A stretch of 64,000 bases of DNA from Terriglobus albidus (GTDB lineage: Bacteria > Acidobacteriota > Terriglobia > Terriglobales > Acidobacteriaceae). Positions 20,510-29,853 of this stretch are shown here, one piece after another. The notes beneath the pieces were generated by a model. The model searched no databases, was not told the origin of the DNA, and saw nothing but the letters and a program-made list of their open reading frames with translations. The stretch covers positions 62,001 to 126,000 of the forward strand of contig NZ_JAGTAS010000024.1 of the NCBI RefSeq assembly GCF_025685425.1, read 5' to 3'. Positions within the stretch are counted from its first letter, which is position 1, and every line of letters begins with the position of its first letter. The position numbers and the translations under genes are program-made.

Positions 20510-21185
20510 AGCCCTACTTGATGTTCGTGGGCTTTCGAAGTCCTATGCCACGGGCCGGGGCCGTCTGGAGCTCTTCCGCGAGCTCTCCTTCGAGGTAGCG
20601 GAAGGCGAGATGGTCGCTATTGTGGGCGAATCGGGGGCGGGGAAGTCGTCGCTGCTGCACCTGTTGGCGGCGTTGGACAAACCAGATGCCGGCGAGGTGT
20701 ACCTCGATGCAATCCGCGTCGACCAGCTTAGCCTGCGCGAACAGGCGGAGTTCCGCAACCGGCAGATCGGGTACGTGTGGCAGTTCCACTACCTGCTGCC
20801 GGAGTTCACTGCGGAAGAGAATGTTGCCATGCCGTTACTGGCGCGCGGGACAGCACGGCCGGAGGCGATTTCGGCGGCTCGGCGCTGGCTCTCCGAGGTG
20901 GAATTGGGAGATCGCTTCAGCCATCGCACAGGTGAGCTCTCGGGCGGTGAGCAGCAGCGGGTCTCGCTGGCCAGGGCACTGGTGACACAGCCTCGGCTGC
21001 TGTTTGCCGACGAGCCGACGGGCGATCTGGATAACAGAACTGGAGACGTGGTATTCAGCCTGATTCAGCGGCTGCACAAGGCGCATGGTCTGACTTCGGT
21101 TTTAGTGACACACAACCTGGAGTTTGCGGGACGGTGCGACCGCATTCTGCGGTTGAGGAACGGTGGACTGAGACCGGCGAACTGA
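20502..21185 (+). CDS. lolD: LolD-type ABC transporter ATPase
   Basis: Cytoplasmic ATPase that powers lipoprotein release with the permease encoded just before it. Walker [10 protein letters not shown] is near residue 42, signature LSGGEQQR near 146, and Walker [13 protein letters not shown] near 166. The D-loop and switch His (VTHN) are present. The length of 227 residues is normal for LolD. The start is ATG 20502, with GGAGG 8-12 nt upstream inside the permease gene. LolD versus another MacB-type ATPase rests mainly on the LolC-like partner. Confidence 0.9.
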   Translation: MSKALLDVRGLSKSYATGRGRLELFRELSFEVAEGEMVAIVGESGAGKSSLLHLLAALDKPDAGEVYLDAIRVDQLSLREQAEFRNRQIGYVWQFHYLLPEFTAEENVAMPLLARGTARPEAISAARRWLSEVELGDRFSHRTGELSGGEQQRVSLARALVTQPRLLFADEPTGDLDNRTGDVVFSLIQRLHKAHGLTSVLVTHNLEFAGRCDRILRLRNGGLRPAN

Positions 21186-21365
21186 TCGAGTTATCGGCAA
21201 ATTCGTTTAGAGAGCTTGTCAGGAATGATGGCCTAGCGTTGCGAGGGGACACCCCGGCGCCGGAATTGTGTAAAGAACGGCTTGCATGGTTAATAGATCG
21301 GTGGCGTAATTCGGCAGCGCGCCGAGGTGTCGGGGTATGTTGACTGAGGACCTAACGGAGGGGAC

Positions 21366-21827
21366 ATGCTCCTGCTGCAAGTGTTTGGGATTGGAATCGT
21401 TGCCGGCATGCGCACCATAATGCCGCTGCTAATGCTGAGTTGGGCGGCGCGGCTTGGCGTGCTGCATCTGGAGCACACCAGCCTGGCGTTTCTCGGGGCG
21501 GCGTGGGCGCCTTGGGTTTGTTCGGCCGCAGGAATTGCCGAGCTGGTTGTGGATAAGCTTCCCTTTACCCCCAGCCGCAAGACAGCGCCGCAATTTGGCG
21601 CGCGGATCGTCACCGGGACCTTCGGCGGTATGGTGCTGGGAGTGGCGGGAGGTTCTCTCGCCCTGGGAATCTGCGGGGGAGTCGCGGGCGCAATTGTCGG
21701 TACGCTCTTCTGGGCATGGGCTCGAGGAAAAATGGCCGAGGTCTACGGCAAGGATATGCCGGCTGCGCTGACCGAAGACGTGGCGGCAATTGTTCTGGGG
21801 CTGGTAACCACCGGCCTGTTGTACTGA
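21366..21827 (+). CDS. DUF4126 family membrane protein
   Basis: Small integral membrane protein of 153 residues with about four helices and many Gly and Ala residues. The N-terminus (GIGIVAGMRTIMPLLMLSWAA) and the segment ELVVDKLPFTPSRKTAPQFGARI, with its Asp-Lys and Arg-Lys pairs, match the DUF4126 family pattern. GGAGGGG lies 3 nt before the ATG. Function unknown. It stands alone between lolD and the foldase gene, with 180 nt of non-coding sequence upstream. Confidence 0.8.
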   Translation: MLLLQVFGIGIVAGMRTIMPLLMLSWAARLGVLHLEHTSLAFLGAAWAPWVCSAAGIAELVVDKLPFTPSRKTAPQFGARIVTGTFGGMVLGVAGGSLALGICGGVAGAIVGTLFWAWARGKMAEVYGKDMPAALTEDVAAIVLGLVTTGLLY

Positions 21828-21971
21828 AATGGGCTGCTCCGGAAGGGCGTCTTTTCCTGATTTATACTTGTAGCTTGCCCTGCCAAATGCCGACTGACGG
21901 CGCGTAGCAAATTCCGGGCAATGCGCCTCAGACGAGAGGCCGCGTGTGAAGTGAAGGTTTAGTCGCCAAGC

Positions 21972-23924
21972 ATGATCCGCATTCTTCAAAAAGACAATCG
22001 CCTCACGAAAGCTCTCTTCGCCGTTATCATCGGCGCTGCCGTTGTCACCATGGTCATTACGCTGGTCCCTGGCATCTTTGACAACGATGCGACTACCAGC
22101 GGGATCTATGCCAGTGTCCGTCGGCCGGGAGTCCTTGGCCGCTTTGGCCAGGCGGAAGACATCCCCACCACCCAAGTGAACGCGATCGCGGAGCGTCAGC
22201 TTCAGGCGCAGCGCCTGCCGGATTTCGCTCTGCCGTTCATGGCGCAGCGTGTTGCTCAGGGCCTGATTCAGCGTGCGGTTCTGAAGCAGGAAGCGGCCCG
22301 GCTGCATCTGGAAGTAACCGAGGCCGATGTCCGCAACGAGCTTCGCACCCGCTATGCCCAGATCTTCTTCCCGGGCGGCAACTTTATCGGGGAAGAGAAG
22401 TACAAGCAGCTCATCACGTCGCAGGGCATCTCCGTCCAGGACTTCGAGAAGGATGTGCGCGACAGTCTGCTGCTGGATCGCCTGCAGTCGACGATCACCG
22501 GCGGCGTGACCGTAAGCGACAATGCGGTTCGTGAGGCATATCGCAAGCAGGGTCTGAAGGTGAAGTTCGACTACGCGTTGATCAGCGCCGACGATATTAA
22601 GAAGAGCCTGAACCCTACCGATGCGGAGCTTGAGGCCTTCTTCAAGACCAACGCCGCTCGCTATGCCACTGCCGTTCCTGAGGCTCGCAAGCTGAGCTAT
22701 GTCGCGTTCGACGTGTCGAACCTTCCGGGCGGACGTCCGGAGATCTCCGACGCCGATATCCAGAACTACTACAACCAGCACCTGGCCGAGTACAAGGTTG
22801 AGCCGCAGGTGAAGGTACGTCACATTCTTATCTCGGTTCCTCCTGGCGCCGATGCCAAGACCGATGCCGCTGCCAAGGCCAAGGCCGAGAGCCTGCAGAA
22901 GCAGGTGAAGGCCGGCGCTGACTTTGCCAAGCTGGCGAAGGAAAACTCTGACGATCCGGGCAGCAAGGAACGCGGCGGCGACCTGGGCATGGTTCGCAAG
23001 GGACAGATGGTGCCCGAGTTCGAGAAGCAGTCGTTCTCTACGCCCGTCGGCCAGACCTCGGATGTCTTCAAGACGCAGTTCGGCTATCACTTCCTGCAGG
23101 TGACTGAGAAGCAGGACGAGCGCACCAAGCCGCTGGCCGAGGTAAAGGACACCATTCGTCCAATCCTGGAGCAGCAGAAGGTGGGCGGCGCCATGCAGAA
23201 CTTTGCCAACCAGCTTGCGGCGGAAGCTGCCAAGCAGGGACTGGCTGGTGCTGCTGCGGCACATGGTCTCAAAGTTCAAACGACCGATTACCTGACGGCC
23301 GACGGTGTGATCGCCGGAGTTCCGGATGGTTCGTCGATGCTGAGCAAGGCCTTTTCTACCAACAAGGGCGCTGCTCCTGTTTCCGTGGCGACCGGCGAAG
23401 GTTTCGCCGTCTTCCAGGTTGACGATATCCGTGCGGCACATGCACCCACGTTCGCCGACTGGAAGTCGCACGTCGCCGATGACTACAAGGCAGATAAGGT
23501 TCCGCAGTTACTGAACGCGAAGCTGAAGGCTCTGGCCGATCGCGCCAAGCTGCTGAACGATCTGAAGAAGGCCGCGGCGGAGGAGAAGGTCACGGTCAAG
23601 ACCAGCGATCTGGTGGATGCGACCGGGAGCGTTCCGGACGTCGGTAGCATGAGCGGACCCGCTTCGGCGGCATTCGATCTGCCAAAGGGCGGCATCTCCG
23701 GCCCTATCAACACCGGCGCCAACGGCATTGTGCTGGCTGTGGTTGAGAAGCAGGAGCCCACGGCGGAGGAGATTGCCAAGAACTTCTCCCGCACCCGCGA
23801 CGCCATGCTGAACCAGCAGCGCCAAGAGGTCTTCTCGGTCTACGTCACCAAGCTGGTGGAAGACTATGAGAAGGCCGGCGCCATCAAGCTGAATAAACAG
23901 GCGGCTCAGACCGGACTTCAGTAA
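21972..23924 (+). CDS. PpiD/SurA-type membrane-anchored peptidyl-prolyl isomerase
   Basis: Periplasmic foldase of 650 residues, anchored by one N-terminal helix (ALFAVIIGAAVVTMVITLV, residues 14-32). A SurA-N-like chaperone region follows (60-250), then one parvulin (PpiC) domain at about 275-375 with VRHILIS, the ERGGDLG loop and the FGYHFLQV end. A second, degenerate parvulin-like C-terminal region completes it. The domain order is that of PpiD. The gene is monocistronic, with a strong terminator 23 nt after the stop. Confidence 0.9.
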   Translation: MIRILQKDNRLTKALFAVIIGAAVVTMVITLVPGIFDNDATTSGIYASVRRPGVLGRFGQAEDIPTTQVNAIAERQLQAQRLPDFALPFMAQRVAQGLIQRAVLKQEAARLHLEVTEADVRNELRTRYAQIFFPGGNFIGEEKYKQLITSQGISVQDFEKDVRDSLLLDRLQSTITGGVTVSDNAVREAYRKQGLKVKFDYALISADDIKKSLNPTDAELEAFFKTNAARYATAVPEARKLSYVAFDVSNLPGGRPEISDADIQNYYNQHLAEYKVEPQVKVRHILISVPPGADAKTDAAAKAKAESLQKQVKAGADFAKLAKENSDDPGSKERGGDLGMVRKGQMVPEFEKQSFSTPVGQTSDVFKTQFGYHFLQVTEKQDERTKPLAEVKDTIRPILEQQKVGGAMQNFANQLAAEAAKQGLAGAAAAHGLKVQTTDYLTADGVIAGVPDGSSMLSKAFSTNKGAAPVSVATGEGFAVFQVDDIRAAHAPTFADWKSHVADDYKADKVPQLLNAKLKALADRAKLLNDLKKAAAEEKVTVKTSDLVDATGSVPDVGSMSGPASAAFDLPKGGISGPINTGANGIVLAVVEKQEPTAEEIAKNFSRTRDAMLNQQRQEVFSVYVTKLVEDYEKAGAIKLNKQAAQTGLQ

Positions 23925-23947
23925 ACCAATCGCAATCTTTAACTATC

Positions 23948-23982
23948 CGAATGGCCGGGAATTCCCCGGCCATTCGCTTTTG
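23948..23982 (+). terminator. Rho-independent terminator after the foldase gene
   Basis: Perfect 12-bp stem CGAATGGCCGGG/CCCGGCCATTCG with a 5-nt loop, followed by CTTTTG. Confidence 0.9.
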
Positions 23983-24032
23983 TTTGGGATTTCATCCGAT
24001 AAGGCGTCATCATGAAAAGGGGGAGCATCTGA

Positions 24033-25595
24033 TTGAGCGTGGATAGGTCTCGTAGAGTTTCAGGAATTCTTCTTCATCTCACGTCGCTTCCGTCGCTGGG
24101 TGGTATCGGTGACATGGGCCCTGCTGCCTTTGCCTTCGTTGATTTTCTGCACAGTGCGAAGCAGCGGTTATGGCAGGTGTTGCCGCTCAGCCCGGTTGGC
24201 TATGGCAATTCTCCCTATGCGGCCCTGTCTGCCTTCGCGGGAAATCCGCTGCTGATCAGCCTGGAGAAGCTGGCTGACGGCGGCTGGTTACCGCACGAGC
24301 GGCTGCAGGGATTACCCCCCGCGCAGGGACCAGTGAACTTCGCCGCGGCCTCAGAAAAGTTTGCCTTGCTGGTGGAAGCCGCGCAGAACTTTCTGGACGC
24401 TCCCAAAGGGGATGAGTGGCAACGTTTTGAGTATTTTTGCGAAGAGCATCGGAGCTGGCTCAATGACTGGGTGATGTATGCCGTTCTGCGCCGCCGGTTT
24501 GGCTATGCCTGCTGGTGTGACTGGCCCAGGGAGTTTGCGACCCGGCAGCCGGAGGCTCTTGAAAGCCTGCTTCGTGAGAGCAGGCGAGAACTGGCAATCG
24601 AGCAGGTTATCCAGTTTTTCTTTGCGGTGCAGTGGGGAGAACTGCTCGCCTACTGCCATGCACGCGATGTGAAGGTGATGGGAGATGTCGCCATCTTCGT
24701 GAACTACGACAGCGCCGATGTCTGGACCCACCCCGATCAGTTCTCCCTCGACGCCGACCTCAGACCGGTGGAGGTGGCCGGTGTTCCTCCGGACTATTTC
24801 TCTGAGACGGGGCAGAAGTGGGGCAATCCGCTCTACAACTGGGAGGCGATGCGGCAGGATGGTTTCTCCTGGTGGGTCGCCCGGGTGCGTCGTTCCATGC
24901 AGCTCTATGACCTGATCCGGCTGGACCATTTCCGCGGATTCGAGGCCTACTGGGCGGTTCCTGCAGCAGATGAAACGGCAATCAACGGGCAGTGGGTCAA
25001 GGCTCCCGGCGAGGCATTGTTTGCCACATTGCGCCATGAGTTGGGCATGCTTCCGTTCGTTGCGGAGGACCTCGGGTTGATTACCCCGGAGGTTGAGGCG
25101 CTGCGCATGAAGTTCGAGATGCCGGGAATGAAGATTCTGCAGTTCGGCTTCGGTGATCGCGGAGCCCATAGCTACCTGCCCCACCTGTACGAAGAGAATG
25201 CGGTCGTCTATACGGGGACGCACGACAACAATACGACGCTGGGTTGGTGGGTTGAAAACACGAGCGAAGCAGAGCGCCGCAACGTGCAAACCTATTTTGG
25301 AACCTTTACGCATGAGGCCCAGGTGGTGTGGGCCATGATTCGGGCGGCAGAGGCATCCGTGGCGCGCGTCTGCATCCTTCCCCTGCAGGATGTATTGCAC
25401 CTGGGCAGCAGTGCCAGGATGAACACACCGGCCCTGCCGGACGGCAACTGGAGCTGGCGGTATGAGCCCGATGCACTGCATCCAGACTTTGCCTCTCAAC
25501 TTGCCGCGCTGATGGAGATGACGGATCGCGACGGCTGGGTCGATCCAGCTCTTGAAGCTCTTGGTCCACCGGAAGAGCAAGGCACCGAGGATTGA
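24033..25595 (+). CDS. malQ: 4-alpha-glucanotransferase (amylomaltase)
   Basis: GH77 enzyme that transfers maltooligosaccharide units in glycogen and maltodextrin metabolism. Catalytic positions are intact and match the bacterial enzyme numbering: nucleophile Asp in RLDHFRGFEAYW near 297, acid/base Glu in VAEDLG near 343 and Asp in GTHDNNT near 395. The 520-residue length is that of the short bacterial form. The start is TTG 24033 with GGGGGAG 8 nt upstream. The nearby ATG at 24012 meets a stop after six codons. A 60-residue gene and a Rossmann protein follow closely. Confidence 0.95.
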   Translation: MSVDRSRRVSGILLHLTSLPSLGGIGDMGPAAFAFVDFLHSAKQRLWQVLPLSPVGYGNSPYAALSAFAGNPLLISLEKLADGGWLPHERLQGLPPAQGPVNFAAASEKFALLVEAAQNFLDAPKGDEWQRFEYFCEEHRSWLNDWVMYAVLRRRFGYACWCDWPREFATRQPEALESLLRESRRELAIEQVIQFFFAVQWGELLAYCHARDVKVMGDVAIFVNYDSADVWTHPDQFSLDADLRPVEVAGVPPDYFSETGQKWGNPLYNWEAMRQDGFSWWVARVRRSMQLYDLIRLDHFRGFEAYWAVPAADETAINGQWVKAPGEALFATLRHELGMLPFVAEDLGLITPEVEALRMKFEMPGMKILQFGFGDRGAHSYLPHLYEENAVVYTGTHDNNTTLGWWVENTSEAERRNVQTYFGTFTHEAQVVWAMIRAAEASVARVCILPLQDVLHLGSSARMNTPALPDGNWSWRYEPDALHPDFASQLAALMEMTDRDGWVDPALEALGPPEEQGTED

Positions 25596-25636
25596 CGTAT
25601 TCTGGTGGAGAAAGATTCACCAGGAGAAGTGACCTT

Positions 25637-25819
25637 ATGCCGCTGTCCGGCGAAGCCATCCGCACGATGAACTATGTCGACGATATTGCTGTTACCTTGC
25701 GCCGGATTCTGGCTGTGCTGCCGACGCTGAACGCCGAAGAACGGCAGCGTCTGCTGGACCACGTCGCCAAGTCGGAGCCGAGCTTCGAATCCGTTCTGGC
25801 CGCCATCAAGGCAAAGTAA
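25637..25819 (+). CDS. Hypothetical 60-aa helical protein
   Basis: Unrecognised. The sequence is predicted mainly helical (VDDIAVTLRRILAVLPTLNA, then ERQRLLDHVAK), soluble and without cysteines. The start ATG 25637 has AGGAGA 10 nt upstream. An in-frame extension upstream (from 25592) runs back into the malQ end and has no ribosome site. The next gene starts with GTG directly after this stop codon, so the two are translationally coupled and may work together. Confidence 0.6.
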   Translation: MPLSGEAIRTMNYVDDIAVTLRRILAVLPTLNAEERQRLLDHVAKSEPSFESVLAAIKAK

Positions 25820-26338
25820 GTGCAGCCATTGCGCGTTGCCGTCATCGGTGCCGGCCGGCTGGGCCCCAGCTTTGCCCTGGAGTGTGCCCGGGCCGGTTTT
25901 TCCACGGTGCTTGAAGACGTAATGCCTCACAAGCTGCGCCGCGCCGGGGAGCAGATCGAGCAGGCAGGTCTTGATGTCGAGCTGGCCAACACGGTTGAGG
26001 CGGCGGTGCGCGAGGCCGATATTGCCATCGATTTTGTCCCCGACGAGTTGGAGTCGAAGCTCGAGATCTTCTCGCTGATCGACCGCATGGCTCCCCCGAA
26101 AACCATCATCTGTACGCCCACTGACGCGCTCAGCATCACCGATCTGGCAAGCTGCACCTACCGTTCCGAACGCTGTGCCGCACTTCGTGGCCTGGCGGAG
26201 AAAGACGTTACTCTCGTTCGAGGAGAAGCTTCGTCTAATGAAACGGTTGCGGTTGTAATCCGCCTTCTGGAGAGCCTTGGCCGGTCGGTTTGCGTCGAAG
26301 CGGACACCATGGCCCCCATGCTGACGAAGAATCTGTAA
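25820..26338 (+). CDS. Stand-alone NAD-binding domain of the 3-hydroxyacyl-CoA dehydrogenase type
   Basis: A 172-residue protein containing only the Rossmann part of the 3HCDH family: GxGxxG-like AVIGAGRLGPSFA at 7-19, acidic end of strand 2 (VLED), IDFVPDELESK near 75, and STD-like ICTPTDALS near 100. The C-terminal substrate domain of about 100 residues is absent, and the stop is clean. Full-length FadB/Hbd enzymes need that domain, so this is probably not a normal beta-oxidation enzyme. Start is GTG immediately after the previous stop. Possible roles are an NAD-dependent sensor or a partner of the preceding small protein. Both are inference. Confidence 0.7.
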   Translation: MQPLRVAVIGAGRLGPSFALECARAGFSTVLEDVMPHKLRRAGEQIEQAGLDVELANTVEAAVREADIAIDFVPDELESKLEIFSLIDRMAPPKTIICTPTDALSITDLASCTYRSERCAALRGLAEKDVTLVRGEASSNETVAVVIRLLESLGRSVCVEADTMAPMLTKNL

Positions 26339-26404
26339 CTTGCGGTCTAAAGCTACGGAACTCTGGGACCCGTCTTTGCGTAGATCAGGATATTCGTCCT
26401 TCGT

Positions 26405-27655
26405 ATGGGTTTCTTCGGTGATATCGTCGGTCAAGTCTTCCGTGCCATCTGGGCGCATAAGCTGCGCTCATTCCTGACGATGTTCGGTATCGCCTGGGGC
26501 GTGGCGTCCCTGCTGCTGCTTATCGGCATGGGCGAGGGATTCCGGTCCGGACAGCAGCGGCAACTGAGGAGCCTGGGAGAGAACATCATCATGATGTGGG
26601 GAGGCACCATGCTCTCCAATCAGGGCACTCTCCGTCCCTACCAGTTGACTGTCGCCGATGAGGCGGAGATTCGCACCCAGGCGCCGGATGTTGCCAATGT
26701 TACCGGGTTTATTCAGCGCGGTGATCTGAAACAGCAGAGCCAGTATCAGAGCGCCGGCGGCGCCGTGATGGGTATTGAAGCCAACTATCACACCGTGCGC
26801 AACCTGCCGCTCGGCAAAGGCCGCTACCTGAATGATCAGGACATCAAAGAGCGTCGCATGGTCGCCATCATCGGCAAAAAGAGTGAGACGCTCCTCTTTC
26901 CGAACGGCGGCAATGGCCTGGGAGAGTTCATCACCATCAATGGATACCGCTTTCAGGTGATCGGTGTAGCGCAGTGGATCGGCCGCGGCAATCGCGACTT
27001 CGACAATCAGAAGGTCTATATCCCGCTGAGCGTGATGCAGGACATCTTCCCCATCAAGGGCAATAACATCGCCCAGGGCGCGCTCACCTCCATTCAGTAT
27101 CAGCCGATCGATCCCACACATAACGCGCTGGCGAAGGATGAAGTCCACAAGATCGTCGCCGAGAACCATAACTTCGACCCCGGTGATCTGGAGTCGATCG
27201 AAGAGTGGGACACCATCAAGAGTCAGCAGACGGTTGGAAAGATCTTTACCGCGATGGATGTCTTTCTCGGTGGCGTGGGCATCGTGACGCTTGCGCTCGG
27301 CGCTGTCGGCATCGTGAACATCATGCTGGTGACGGTCTCGGAACGTACACGTGAGATCGGTCTGCTGAAAGCACTGGGAGCCACTCGAACCAGCATCCTG
27401 GGACAGATCATGTTGGAGGGGCTGGTGCTGACCGGCGTCAGCGGTTTCGTGGGGATATCCGCGGCTGCGATCTTCATGGCCGTACTGCATGCACTGATGG
27501 GCAACAACCAGATCGGCTTTGATCCGCCCAGAATCGTGCCGTGGTCGGCTGCTCTTGCGATGGGAACACTGACGCTCTGCGGTCTGCTCGCCTGCTTTTA
27601 TCCTGCGCGTCAGGCGGCGATGCTGGAGCCGGTGGAAGCCCTGAGAAAGGATTAG
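26405..27655 (+). CDS. MacB-like ABC permease (first of a pair)
   Basis: Type VII ABC transporter permease of 416 residues. One N-terminal helix (LRSFLTMFGIAWGVASLLLLIGM), a large extracytoplasmic MacB_PCD domain (45-275) and an FtsX core with three helices at the C-terminus (GGVGIVTLALGAVGIVNIMLV, then SERTREIGLLKALGA). The ending YPARQAAMLEPVEALRKD is the usual FtsX C-terminus. No clear ribosome site precedes the ATG. The second permease gene starts 2 nt after this stop. No ATPase or membrane-fusion gene is nearby, so the ATPase must come from elsewhere. Confidence 0.88.
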   Translation: MGFFGDIVGQVFRAIWAHKLRSFLTMFGIAWGVASLLLLIGMGEGFRSGQQRQLRSLGENIIMMWGGTMLSNQGTLRPYQLTVADEAEIRTQAPDVANVTGFIQRGDLKQQSQYQSAGGAVMGIEANYHTVRNLPLGKGRYLNDQDIKERRMVAIIGKKSETLLFPNGGNGLGEFITINGYRFQVIGVAQWIGRGNRDFDNQKVYIPLSVMQDIFPIKGNNIAQGALTSIQYQPIDPTHNALAKDEVHKIVAENHNFDPGDLESIEEWDTIKSQQTVGKIFTAMDVFLGGVGIVTLALGAVGIVNIMLVTVSERTREIGLLKALGATRTSILGQIMLEGLVLTGVSGFVGISAAAIFMAVLHALMGNNQIGFDPPRIVPWSAALAMGTLTLCGLLACFYPARQAAMLEPVEALRKD

Positions 27656-27657
27656 CC

Positions 27658-28896
27658 ATGTTGAAGGACATCTTCGGACAGGCCATTGAAGCCATGCGCC
27701 ACAACCTGCGGCGCACGATGATTACTATCATCGGCATGGCATGGGGTATCGCCACCGTTGTTCTGCTGCTGGCCTACGGCAATGGCTTCGGTAAGGCGAT
27801 TGAGGCGATCTTCTCGCAGTGGGGAACGAATCTGCTGGGAGCCTTTCCCGGAAAGACCAGCGAACAGGTAGGCGGCTCCAAGGCGGGCGTCATTATCAAG
27901 TTCACCCTGGATGACGTTGAGCACATCATGGAGACGGTTCCGGGGATTCAGCACGCGACGCCGGTTCTATGGAAGCAGGTGCCAGTGAAGAATGATCTTC
28001 ATATCTTCACCTGGGAGACTGACGGCGTGATGCCGGAGATCGCTGATGTGCAGAAGTGGTCGATCGGTCAGGGCCGCTTCATCTCCGCCGAAGACGTGAA
28101 CTCGCGAGCGCATGTGGCTGTGATCGGTCCTGAGGCGAAAGATAAGCTCTTTGGCGGAGCAGATGCACTGGGTCAGACCATCCGCGTGAACGGTATTGCG
28201 TTTCAGGTCGTGGGTATTCTGAAGCCGAAGATGCAGGAGGGCGACGACAACGTCAACCGCATCATTAATATTCCGTACTCGACGATGTCCGATATCAAGG
28301 ACATCAAGTATCCAGACGGCATCTGGATGAGCTACCAGGGCAACCATACCCAGATCGCGCAGGCAGTCCGCAAGGCGCTGGCACAGACTCACCACTTCAA
28401 ACCGACGGACAAGACCGCTGTCTTTACCGCCGACATCATGGAGCAACTCGCGCAGTTCCGGATCATTACGATTGCGCTGCAGGTGCTGCTTATGTTCATT
28501 GGTGCATTGACGCTCGGTATCGCCGGCATCGGCCTGATGAACATCATGCTGGTGAGCGTGCAGCAGCGGACGAAAGAGATCGGTGTCGAGAAGGCTCTTG
28601 GCGCGCGGCGTAAAGACATTCTCTTCCAGTTCCTCTCTGAGGCAATGGTCATCACGGGGATCGGCGGTCTGGGTGGAATGCTGCTGGCCTGGCTGGTAAG
28701 CGTCTTCGCCGGACGCATCACCTTCTACAGCGCGATTGCCAAGGGCGGGGAAGCGGCGGATATTCGCCTGATCCTCTCGCCTACGATTGTGATTGTCTCG
28801 ACCACGATCCTCATCGTGGTGGGTCTGGTCAGCGGAATGGTGCCGGCGCTGAAGGCTTCACGATTGAATCCGATCGATGCTCTGAGGTACGAGTAG
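27658..28896 (+). CDS. MacB-like ABC permease (second of a pair)
   Basis: Companion permease of 412 residues with the same layout: helix NLRRTMITIIGMAWGIATVV, MacB_PCD periplasmic domain, and FtsX helices with QQRTKEIGVEKALGARR and a C-terminal LNPIDALRYE. The start ATG 27658 has AAAGGA 6 nt upstream. An open frame extends upstream into the previous gene but is not needed. The two permeases differ substantially, so a heterodimer is more likely than a recent duplication. Export of a peptide, lipid or macrolide is possible; no substrate can be named. Confidence 0.88.
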   Translation: MLKDIFGQAIEAMRHNLRRTMITIIGMAWGIATVVLLLAYGNGFGKAIEAIFSQWGTNLLGAFPGKTSEQVGGSKAGVIIKFTLDDVEHIMETVPGIQHATPVLWKQVPVKNDLHIFTWETDGVMPEIADVQKWSIGQGRFISAEDVNSRAHVAVIGPEAKDKLFGGADALGQTIRVNGIAFQVVGILKPKMQEGDDNVNRIINIPYSTMSDIKDIKYPDGIWMSYQGNHTQIAQAVRKALAQTHHFKPTDKTAVFTADIMEQLAQFRIITIALQVLLMFIGALTLGIAGIGLMNIMLVSVQQRTKEIGVEKALGARRKDILFQFLSEAMVITGIGGLGGMLLAWLVSVFAGRITFYSAIAKGGEAADIRLILSPTIVIVSTTILIVVGLVSGMVPALKASRLNPIDALRYE

Positions 28897-29094
28897 GCTT
28901 GACAGACGATATGTACTTGGGATTCCGTCGACTATCCCATCACATTTGAATCCTTGTCTTTGTTACCAGTGTGCACGAAAGTAGGGCACACAGTTGACAA
29001 TCCACAGGCAGAGACGAGAGCCTAACGCCACAACATAAAAATAGAACCAAGTGTTTTCTTTTTTCCCAGGTCCTGCTCGTCTGGAGGACTGTTC

Positions 29095-29853
29095 TTGATC
29101 TGCCTAAATCTTCGTCTTCTCATCGGACGCTTAGTTCCGATGCGTCTATGTGCTACTTTTGCTCTCGGACTTGTGTCGGCGACGGTTCCCGCGCGCGGTC
29201 GGTCGCTCTTTCTTCAAAGCTCGACCACAATTCAACCTTCTGGAATAGCGTCATTGGGTGAGAGCTATGGTTGCTCTGTGAATGCTGTGTCGTCACTTCA
29301 AAGAGTTGGCTGGATTGGTTCAAGGAAAAACGCCCTTCATTTGACCGGATCGTTGATCCATGCTCCCGGAAGTCAAGGAGAGACCCAAAGCAAAATCGAA
29401 GTCTGGGCCGATGGTGGCGGCGGCTATCGAAGTGAAGTTCGAAGTGGTGGAGAGGCTCGGCTTACACTCGCATCCAATGGCCGCGGTCTGAAGAAGAATT
29501 CTTCTACTGACAAGTCGACGAAAGTCAGTCCGCAGACGGCTCAGTCAGCGCAGCAGTGGATTGCTCCGTGGCTATTGCTGGAAGGGCAGCTATCGAATCA
29601 TCGCTGTGTACAAGCAAAGAGCGAGGGAGCAGCGAGCCTGGGTCTCCTTGGATATCGTTTCGAGCCGGATACGTCTCAGGAGAAAACGAGACCACTCTAC
29701 GATACGACGTTTACTCTCTGGATCAAGAGTTCGTCAGGTCTGCCAGATCACATCGAGTTTTTCCTCCCAGCGTCTGACAATCCGTCCGCCGGGAGTCGAC
29801 TGCATGGAACGGCACTACCTGCGGCGGCGACTACGCCGAATCGGTCGATGTGA
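29095..29853 (+). CDS. Hypothetical secreted protein, C-terminus probably replaced
   Basis: Unrecognised. TTG start at 29095 with GGAGGA 6 nt upstream. An N-terminal hydrophobic region (LCATFALGLVSATVPARG) suggests export. The body is polar, with segments HLTGSLIHAPGSQGET and YDTTFTLWIKSSSGLPDHIE that suggest a beta-rich fold. From about position 29799 the DNA carries, in another frame, the end of a tail-fibre-like protein. The last 18 or so residues here are therefore probably not native. Base composition is lower in GC than the genes before it, consistent with the start of an acquired region. Confidence 0.5.
   Translation: MICLNLRLLIGRLVPMRLCATFALGLVSATVPARGRSLFLQSSTTIQPSGIASLGESYGCSVNAVSSLQRVGWIGSRKNALHLTGSLIHAPGSQGETQSKIEVWADGGGGYRSEVRSGGEARLTLASNGRGLKKNSSTDKSTKVSPQTAQSAQQWIAPWLLLEGQLSNHRCVQAKSEGAASLGLLGYRFEPDTSQEKTRPLYDTTFTLWIKSSSGLPDHIEFFLPASDNPSAGSRLHGTALPAAATTPNRSM

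Noticed and set aside
21429-23471. Leftward 680-residue open frame
   Set aside because: Lies opposite the PpiD-type gene and the DUF4126 gene, both with clear domains. Long antisense frames are common in GC-rich coding DNA.
24351-25580. Leftward 409-residue open frame
   Set aside because: Antisense to malQ, which has all catalytic residues.
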